DNA from: Andrena cerasifolii
Lineage: Eukaryota; Arthropoda; Insecta; Hymenoptera; Andrenidae
Length of the DNA: 64,000 nucleotides
Reading direction: 5' to 3'
Assembly: GCF_050908995.1 (NCBI RefSeq)
Contig: NC_135123.1
Location: forward strand, 992,001-1,056,000
Under the pieces are notes generated by a model. It did not search any database. It had not been told where the DNA came from and worked only from the letters and a program-made list of their open reading frames with translations. The position numbers and the translations under genes were made by a program. This document shows, one piece after another, positions 56,713 through 64,000 of the stretch; positions within the stretch are counted from its first letter, which is position 1, and every line of letters starts with the position of its first letter.

Positions 56713-57255
56713 TGTTCGAGAAATAGCACTTATTGCGCCATCTCCCGAAACCGAGTTGACTCAGGCGTGGTGACGCAAAATTCTATCCCCCCTTGTTCAT
56801 GTGGATCATCGATCTTATCTCCCTTCCATCGATCGCCGATCGATGGAAGGGGGAGAGCACGCGGATTCGAGGAAATCGAGCAAGATTTCCTCGATCTACT
56901 TGTCGACGAACCATCCGAGAGGTAACACTTGTTTTAAAACGCTTTCGCCTGCTAATTTGCTTGACTTGCTTGAAACGCGCTTTGCTTGCTTCGAGAATCG
57001 TGCCGATTCCACGTGCTTCGCGCGGCTTAAGATTAAACTCGCTAACCGTGCCGGGAAGCCAGAACCGCTGCTATTAAATTAGAATTAATAACTGTTTTAA
57101 TAATTGTGCTCCATAAACTCTTTATTGTACCATAACTGTAAATAGACTTATATGTAAGATTAAATTTAGTGTTAAACTAAAGTGCTTAATTCAAAGACAG
57201 CCTCCACGCGAGTATCCCGATCCTGCGACGCGTGTGATCCGAAACTTTGCTAACA
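56713..57255 (+). repeat. 3' LTR of the BEL/Pao element
   Basis: 543 bp, matching the 5' LTR with about six substitutions: three clustered near base 36 of the LTR, then at the CGATGGAAGG, GACGAACC and TAACACTTG sites. Confidence 0.95.
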
Positions 57256-57289
57256 AACCGCAACCTTCGCCTTAACTATTTAAGCATTG
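57256..57289 (+). repeat. Second pogo-type right terminus
   Basis: After the AACCG duplication, CCTTAACTATTTAAGCATTG with GGTCATTTACC mirrors CCTTAACTGTTCTACCACTG with GGCCATTTACC at 48844-48874. The sequence then enters the Gypsy integrase. Confidence 0.65.
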
Positions 57290-57291
57290 GG

Positions 57292-59760
57292 TCATTTACC
57301 TTCTTTGCAATTGAGTCTTAAAAATTCTTTGATTACGGCGTGTGATCTTTCTAGTGAACCCTTACTTTCTGGGTGGAACGAAGTTGTAGTGACATGTTTC
57401 ACATTAAATTGTTTTAACATTTCTTCGAATAATTCGCTTAGGAAATTGCTACCTCTATCTGTAAGGATCTCCTTAGGAATTCCAAAATTAAGAAAATAGT
57501 TTTCTATCAAGCAAGATACTATGGTAGATGTTTCTTGATTTTTAATGGGGTATGCTTGTAAAAACTTTGTTAAGCAATCTTGTAATGTTAATATGTAACG
57601 ATTATCTAGATTACTGTTAGGAAGTGGCCCAACTATGTCAAGAGCAATTTTTTCGTTAAAAGTGTCAGGGGTATCCGTTATTTTCATGGGGGCTTTTATA
57701 GGTTTACGATTAATTTTATGCTGTTGACAGATTTCACATCTTCCAATGTAGATTTTGACATCTTCGTACAATGAAGGCCAATGGTAGCGCTTGATGATTT
57801 GTTGATACGTTTGCGTGACACCCCGATGTCCATATTCCAAAGTATCATGATATTTTTGTGAGACTTCTTCTTTTTTCTTCTCGGTTTCTGGCTGTAAAAC
57901 TGGTTGTGTTCCTAACTCTACTGTAATTAAAGGATCGCTAAATATTTCAGTCAGCCCTTGTTTCAATTCCTTTGTTGTACCTCGGTACAGCTGCCTCAAC
58001 AACTCGAAGGGAATAAAGAGCTTTCTTCGTTCTTCTGCGATTAATATAATAAGTAAGTCTTTTAGTCGTTTTACCAGAGGGCGATCCTCGAATCTTCTCA
58101 GGGTAATAGAGAGTGCGAGAAGTGTTCCATTATTGTCTTGCAGTGTATTTAATTTATCTATTGATCCGATGCTTAGATGTAAGGGTGTAGCGTCTTTGCT
58201 TGGTTGTTCTGTAAACTGAAAATGTTTCCTCCATCCTGGTCGTTGTGTTTCCACAAAAAGTACAGGATTGCGACTAAGTGCATCTGCATTTAGATGAGTA
58301 GATCCCTTTTTGTACAAAATCTCGTAATCGTATTCCTCAAGGACGATACGCCATCGCATTAATCTTGAATTTGGATCTTTTAGATTGAAAAGCCATTTCA
58401 GAGGTTGATGATCCGTTACGATTTTGAAATGATTGCCATAGAGATAGGGTCTAAAGTGTTTGACGCTCCAAATAATTGCTAGGTTCCTTCTCCGTTGTTG
58501 AATAATGTTGTTCTGCATTATTTAAAGTTCTACTAGCAAAAGCAACTGGTCTTCGTTGTCCATTTGAATCTTCTTGTTCTAATACACTACCAACTGCAAT
58601 ATTCGAAGCATCCGTGGATAGGAAATACATTTTTACTTGATCGGGGAATTGTAATACACAGTCGTTGCAAAGATTTTCTTTTAAAATTTGAAAATTGCGC
58701 TGTTGTTCTGCACCGAAAACAAATGGTGTTCCATTCTTGAGTAGGTTATTCAATGGTTTTGCCTTTTTACTGAAATCTTTAATGAATTTGCGATAGTAGC
58801 CCGCAAGACTTTCCCAATAAGTCCTTGCAGTGCAGTATCCATCATCCTTTGGAATGTAGCAGGGGCATTCCTCAAACCGAATGGCATACGGTTGTATTCA
58901 AAGTGACCCTGAGGTGTTGAAAAGGCAGTCTTCTCCTTGTGCTCTTCTTTCATCGGGATTTGATGAAATCCGCTTGCTAAATCGAATGCACTGAAATATC
59001 TTGACTGACCAAGTGAGTCTAAAATTTCGTCTATATTTGGAAGTGGGTAATTATCCTGTGAAGTTTTTTGATTCAGTGCCCTGAAATCAACTACTACGCG
59101 CCACTTTTTCTTTCCAGAGGAATCGGTCTTCTTAGGAACTACCCAAAGTGGTGAGTTGTACGGAGAACTCGATGGCCGTACAATATCTTTTTGTAGTAAA
59201 TCTTGAACTTGACGCTCAATTTCCTCACGATGAAATGGCGGGTAACGAAATTGCTTAGTTTGTACGGGAAGATTGTCATTTGTCCCTATGGAATGCGATG
59301 TTAAATCCGTTTGTGGTAGGCCATTCCCAGGTAAATGGAAAATGTCTTGAAATCCATCGATGATATTCCACAACTCTTCCGCGTCGTGTTTGTTAGTATG
59401 TGACAATCTAGTATTTTCACGTAATAGTTTTGATCTATTGGTATTGTAGAGTGTTTTATTCTGCTCACGTATAGAAAATATGATCTCTTTTGTCTCTAAG
59501 TTAATTGTGGCTTTTTCTTGTTCTAAAAAGGGTAAGCCGATAATTCCTTCATATTCCAGTGGGAATTTATCATCTACAATAACGAAATCGTGTTTATCTA
59601 TCGTTGCAATGTACTGAGTTTTTATTGGACAATCTATTATTCTTGTTAATTCTTTTGGATTTTTTTTTAGGGGTAACCCTCTGCTGAGACTAGTCTTTAT
59701 AATATGTACGCTTGATCCTGTATGCACTAAAAATCGCCCTTTACAGGTTGGTAATTTTAA
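57292..59760 (-). pseudogene. Gypsy pol: protease, RT, RNase H, integrase (N-terminal part)
   Basis: Minus strand. The protease motif reads HTGSS (59713-59727), where Asp is expected, so the catalytic Asp is lost. The RT fingers and palm start (WRVVVDFRALNQKT, YFSAFDLASGFHQI, FGLRNAPATFQRMM) are in 59727-58750. A deletion near 58809 then joins GLIGK to LAGYYRKF in another frame, removing the YxDD box. RNase H has FLSTDASNIAVGSVL and TDHQPLKW. An extra base near 58482 shifts the frame between TEKE and LAIIWSVKHF. The integrase has an HHCC finger and core Asp-Asp-Glu (LDIVGPLP, LTDRGSNF, SLERSH). It stops at the pogo-like insertion. Confidence 0.9.
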
Positions 59761-60172
59761 TTCGATGGTCGCGAATTTGTAGTTGTCGTTATCAGTGGTC
59801 TTGTATGTTCTAACCGATTTGTGTTTGATGGCCGGGGAGGCCCTTTTTCGTGGAAGCTTGTTTGACGAAAATTTTGGTTTCGTGGAGAGTTATGTGGATG
59901 ATGAAAGTTACGTCGAATTTCATGATCTGTTATTATTTCGTTCTCTATTTCCTCCGAAATCTTTTGAGCCTCTCCTAACGATTCCGGTTTCATGGCGCCT
60001 ACTTGTGTTCTAACTTCCGGATGTAGTCCACGAATATATTGGGTTAGTGCGATGTTGTCTTCATGACACAGAACTGTGAGTTTTTGTACTTCTGAATAGG
60101 TAGTTGAATTTGTTATGGCGCGTTTAACGTCGTGGTGGGTGATGATGAACTGTCGATTGTACTGTGTTACAG
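59757..60172 (-). pseudogene. Gypsy gag, C-terminal part
   Basis: The minus frame reads VTQYNRQFIITHHDVKRAIT through YIRGLHPEVRTQVGAM and a His/Pro/Asn/Arg-rich tail ending at 59757, overlapping the pol frame by a -1 shift as in many Gypsy elements. The N-terminal gag is missing beyond about 60183, where unrelated GC-rich sequence begins. Confidence 0.65.
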
Positions 60173-60236
60173 TGCATCTTCCCTAATTTAGTCTTGCCCG
60201 TTCGAGAGATGCAAGATCATAACTTTTAATTTTTCC

Positions 60237-60382
60237 AGGCGTCTCGGTGCAGGAAGGTGATGGAGACCGAGCAACCTCCGGGCGTCTCGTTATCGGAACA
60301 CGGGCGAGACCGGGCAGAATACAGGCGCCTCGTTAATGGAACAAGAGCGAGACCGGGCAGAATCCACACGTCTCGGTGGAGG
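60237..60382. repeat. Tandem repeat, unit about 43-45 bp, three copies
   Basis: Units begin GGCGTCTCGG, GGCGTCTCGTTA and GGCGCCTCGTTA and share GAGCGAGACCGGGCAGAAT or GGGCGAGACCGGGCAGAATA. A partial fourth starts at about 60369. Confidence 0.8.
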
Positions 60383-61410
60383 TAGCAGGATGGTTGTCGA
60401 TCTCTTAATCGACTGGTTACGCGGATGCTTGTCGCCAGTCTACTTGCGCCGGGCAACTTCCAGGCAGGCAGTCTGGAGGTGGCAGATCCGTGGCCTCACT
60501 CGAACTGCTTACCTCCGTCGTACCGGGGCTTATATCCGAGTTCGTGGAAATTAACAGCTGCGAGAAATCGACACGATCTAGCGGCGCGCTGGGGAGTAAG
60601 CGTCATCGCGCTAACACGTCGCGAGACCGGTGCGAGTCGGACCGGTTCGGCTTTATTCGGTCACGGTCGCGCGGCTGCACACTCGACTCCTCGCGTTGGG
60701 ACGCTAGGTCATGAATGATTACAGATTGGTGGATTGCGTTGGTCGCTATTTACATTCACCATATTGTGATGATACCGTGGGCGACTGTACGCTTGTATGT
60801 GTCACTTCTGGTGGGTGCAAATCACGATTTATTTTAACATGAGGTTCAATTAAGTAAGGTATTAGGAAGGATCAAAACACTTCGCTCACTTGTATAATTT
60901 TCGGCAGCAAATATTTTGCGGCCAATCCATCGCGGCAGTTTTTTATACATGTCGGTTTATGCGCAGCGGCAGCGGAAATGTTTCGCGTTGGTCTGAACAA
61001 CCCCATAAAGGTAGATTCTCATTATCCGTCTGGCCGGCGGCGGGCTACCGTCTGTCGAAACATACTTCAATGGGTTTTTTATGGTGGCATTCACATTGTG
61101 CCGTCCGACGATCGTCCAGCAACCGACAGACGGTGACTATCATATTCATTCACACTATGTGTCTAGATCGAGGCTGCACAGGACCCCCAATTCCGGGCGC
61201 GAGCGCACATTCGAGCTCGAGCTCGGAGCTCGTTCAAGGACAAGCGAGTCCGCCAACGGAGTGGGGAGCGGCTGGAGTAGTGGAGGCGGAGCGTCACAGG
61301 CTGCCGCAAGGGTCTCCAGAGTTTGACGCTCCGAAAATAAAGCACATTTTGGGGATTTTTTAAAAGAAAAGTATCGAGTATTATAATTCCAATCTCTGTA
61401 CTTTTATTAA
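60383..61410. other. GC-rich then AT-rich sequence, no supported gene
   Basis: Overlapping short ORFs without domains. GATACCGTGGGCGACTGT near 60764 repeats a motif at 44313 outside the other end of the Gypsy element. Confidence 0.4.
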
Positions 61411-61915
61411 TTGAAATTTGGAAAATGTTTTCAAATTTTTGTATGCAATAATAGTAATGTGGTTCAAAATTATAATGGTAATAGTAAGACGGGTTTGCAA
61501 AAAAAGTTTGTTGCTGGCGAGCATGAGTTTGGCTGTCCTAATCATCTAAAACAACAAACGTACAATTTTTCTTAATCTATACGAGTGTGGTTATCATATG
61601 AACTTTAGTTCATGTTCAATGAATAATGTTGAAAAGCACAAAAATGAAAACATTAATTTTTCAGAAAAGCATTTGTTACTTTTCTGTGTTGCAAAATTGG
61701 ATTTTTGCAAATAATTACTTCATTCTAGTTCACACGATAACCACACTCATATAGATTAAGAAAAATGTTGCGTTTTTTGTTTCCGATGACTACAACAGCC
61801 CGAATCATATTCACCAGCAACAAACTTTTTTAAATCCTTCTTATTGCTATCAATATAACTGTGAACAAAATTATTATTATTGCATACAAAAATTTAAACA
61901 TTTTTCAAATCTCAA
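61411..61915. mobile_element. TTAA-flanked foldback element
   Basis: A 505-bp element with arms of about 205 bp (61411-61620 and 61705-61915). Mirror blocks include TTTTTGTATGCAATAATA, AAGTTTGTTGCTGG and TTCTTAATCTATACGAGTGT. TTAA lies on both sides (61407-61410, 61916-61919). The TTAA flanks suggest piggyBac-type mobilisation. Confidence 0.85.
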
Positions 61916-61919
61916 TTAA

Positions 61920-63516
61920 CCCTCCGTATCCTGTGCCTGAGCCAAATTTAACCCAGCTCTTGAGATCGCTAACGCATACAGTGACAGAGCTGTGTATGTC
62001 AGTCACGGCCAAGCGATCATTTAGCTGTTGGGGGTGTCATAAAAGCATGAACTGGGTCTTTCCGGTGCCCGTGTTGGGGCAACAAGGGGAAGCTCGAGAC
62101 AATACCATATTTTCCTTGGAGAAAACAAAATGTGTCCAGTGAGAATGGTAATTAGCACGCTTTGAAAGGATTCTTCTGATTAGGACTTTTATGGGTAACG
62201 ACATGATTGGTACCTATCCTATTGTAAAACAGTAAAGCAATCACGAAAAAGATAAACTACTTTGCGTACGAATACCAGTGTATGGTAGCTTAATGGTATG
62301 TTCACGAATGCCAAAAGATGTTATACAAAACTAAATTTGTGGAACATAAACAGGGGTTAAACTGGAAAATAGTTTTGGACGGTTACAGTTACTGTGGAAG
62401 AAGAGTAGATTATTTCACTACAAATCGATTACTTTTTTGGCCAACGTTAGGCATATTGATTGAAATAAAATGTGATATAAGTTATTCTACTGCTTTCGAA
62501 TTTGTTTAAAAAATACAGGGCTTCACTTTTCCCATGGTTGCCTATTTTTAAGGAAACGGATTGTACTAATGAATTATTATAAGGGATACCATTTATACTA
62601 ATTTATACTAATAGGATTGAATTTTTTCTTGTTCTATGTTGAATGTTTTCTTACGTTCTTCCTACAAAATACATTTCTCAATATGATGGTAATTTTAATA
62701 GAAATATGTGACCGAACCTGAAGAGAGGATGCTTATGGCATGTAAATCGGACTGTTTTTAAAGAAATTAACTTGAAATTATGTAAATCAATTGTTCATGT
62801 AATTCCCTTCATTAAGGGGGTAGGCACGTCACGTGACCTGGCCGATTTGGCAGCTCGGTATTACAGCAGGTTTTTTCTGCACTGAAATGGTATTACCCAT
62901 AGATACGCCGCTACCTGGTGCATGCGAGAGGGAGCTGTTTGCTATTTCCGTATTTTATTCTGAATAAGGAAAGAAATTCTCAGCTGTTGCGTTGTACTTA
63001 TAAAAATTTAAACGGATAGTCGGCTGGTACTGCAAACGTAGAAAATTCATTGTACATTTTAATTACTTAAACTGTGCTTATGCTACAATATTCTACGTTA
63101 GCAGTAAGGAATTATAAGTGAAAAGGAAAAATAGATGAGGAGATGTCCCCAGAAAATGAAGTTTGTTAGTTTATACATTTTTTTATTAGCAAAGCATCGA
63201 AACAGAACATGAAATACACTTATTACACGTCCTATGCAGAAAGCAGTTATGAACAAACATTATATATAAAATTTGTTGGATGTTGAATTGGACTAGTGAA
63301 CTATGAACTTTTTTTTCAAATATTGATAACATTTTTCTAATCATAATGAGAGCAAACGTGATACAATGTCGAATTTTCTTTTCTTTCTGCTCAAATTCCT
63401 TTACACTGTGCCCTGGATTTCACCAGCCGATTGTGTTGTAATTTAAACTTCACGCTCTAAACAAAAACGTTTTCCTATTTTCAATATATAGGTATTTGCT
63501 GAGTGAAATTAGAATA
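61920..63516. other. AT-rich sequence; possible FLYWCH-like fragment at 62318-62509
   Basis: A 63-residue plus-strand ORF contains KQGLNWKIVLDGYSYCGRR and FW, recalling the start of a FLYWCH zinc finger, but the Cys/His pattern is incomplete. No other gene seen. Confidence 0.3.
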
Positions 63517-64000
63517 AGTCACATCTATTATTTTATATTGTTTTATTTTTTTAACCCTGTCTGCATTTTAAATATTATCTAAGGACTATTTAACTTAGGA
63601 AATAGGACCGTAAAGGTTTACAAAAAAGGTCAGGGAGTCAAATGTTGACTGATTTGGAGACTTATTCTTATTATATATTCTATACAATAGTTGGAAGAAT
63701 AAAAAAGAATAATAGTAAGAGCAATATTTCAAATAATTACTGTAACATCCATATTCTGAAAAGATGATATCAGTAAATCAATACTTGCAGTATTAGTAAA
63801 AAAGTTTCAATCTCTCTTTTTTTTATTTCCAATAATGTGGCCATATAATTATAACATAGATACGACAGCGATTTCAAGTGATGTATGTGTTACTGTAAAA
63901 GCGTTAATTTAGTAAAGGCATACAGTTCCCAGCAGTTCGTAGTCAATGAATGCCTAAAATGAATATAACCTAACCTACAATCGTCCGAAAATGCATACAT
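63517..64000. repeat. Dispersed repeat, copy 2 (partner at 9107-9580)
   Basis: Collinear with copy 1 in the same orientation and continues past the window end. Confidence 0.85.

Larger units (their letters stand above)
49255..57255 (+). mobile_element. BEL/Pao LTR retrotransposon, 8.0 kb, TSD AACCG
   Basis: Flanked by 543-bp LTRs with about 6 differences, so roughly 99 percent identical, and by a perfect 5-bp target duplication AACCG (49250-49254 and 57256-57260). Gag-pol is in the BEL/Pao order: gag with zinc knuckles, aspartic protease, RT, RNase H, integrase. The coding frame is broken by a gag frameshift (about 50115), stops at 52226-52228 and 55723-55725, a frameshift near 56140 and a 1.5-kb insert at 52877-54380. 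A young insertion but not autonomous. Confidence 0.95.
44396..60183 (-). mobile_element. Gypsy/Ty3-type retroelement with env (errantivirus-like), split by nested insertions
   Basis: Minus-strand order is gag (60172-59757), pol (59760-57292), then an interruption (47233-57289), the end of the integrase (47230-46703), env (46737-44806) and a 3' LTR (44759-44396). The 5' end is cut off near 60183, with no 5' LTR recognised. The envelope gene indicates the insect errantivirus-like branch. All genes have frameshifts, stops or deletions, so the copy is dead. Confidence 0.85.

Noticed and set aside
1..64000. tRNA, rRNA or CRISPR features
   Set aside because: None recognised by eye; short GGTTCGA-like strings occur only inside foldback repeats.

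Overview
This is eukaryotic DNA, most likely an insect and probably a hymenopteran such as an ant. The signs are an AT-rich genome with GC-rich transposon islands, spliced genes with GT..AG introns and AATAAA signals, an insect-type cytochrome b5-related desaturase gene, BEL/Pao and env-carrying Gypsy retroelements, and many hAT, PIF/Harbinger, pogo/mariner-like and TTAA-flanked elements. The species call is inference. No prokaryotic operon, CRISPR array, rRNA or tRNA was seen.

Layout. 0-9 kb: a 3' piece of a non-LTR retrotransposon (1-2389), an LTR-like block (3049-3942), a broken hAT transposase (4482-5276), a long-armed inverted-repeat element (7040-7840), and a small two-exon gene with a (GAGGAA)n tail (8289-9009). 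10.7-23.4 kb: the only clear host gene, three plus-strand exons (10754-11045, 16790-17005, 23126-23402) of a Cyt-b5-r-type membrane desaturase. Its 5' exons, including the cytochrome b5 domain, are not visible. Its two introns of about 6 kb are packed with transposons: a near-complete PIF/Harbinger transposase with its antisense BESS gene, hAT-like MITEs, and a 3.4 kb nested palindrome.

23.8-37.2 kb: a repeat maze. It holds a broken ORF with a cysteine-peptidase-like box (24563-25495), a set of inverted repeats paired symmetrically around about 31 kb (26.0-36.2 kb), two copies of a foldback element with arms up to about 560 bp, and a second PIF/Harbinger unit (transposase plus convergent Myb/SANT-like accessory gene, both broken). 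It also holds a hAT-like and a TTAA-type MITE. 37.9-40.2 kb, minus strand: a decayed Mutator-like transposase joined to a YqaJ-type exonuclease domain. 40.5-42.6 kb: a cluster of MITEs, one with a perfect 8-bp target duplication.

44.4-60.2 kb: a nest of insertions. A minus-strand Gypsy element with env (errantivirus-like) is split in its integrase by a pogo-like element. That element is split by an 8.0 kb BEL/Pao element (543-bp LTRs, perfect 5-bp duplication AACCG), and the BEL/Pao pol is split by a 1.5 kb solo-LTR-like insert. 60-64 kb: GC-rich tandem repeats, a TTAA foldback element, and a dispersed repeat that also occurs at 9.1 kb.

Nearly every coding region except the desaturase belongs to transposons and carries stops or frameshifts. 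The window is best read as one host gene in a transposon-rich neighbourhood. No clearly new functional system is proven. The best leads are the peptidase-like ORF, the Mutator/YqaJ fusion and the long-armed foldback families.
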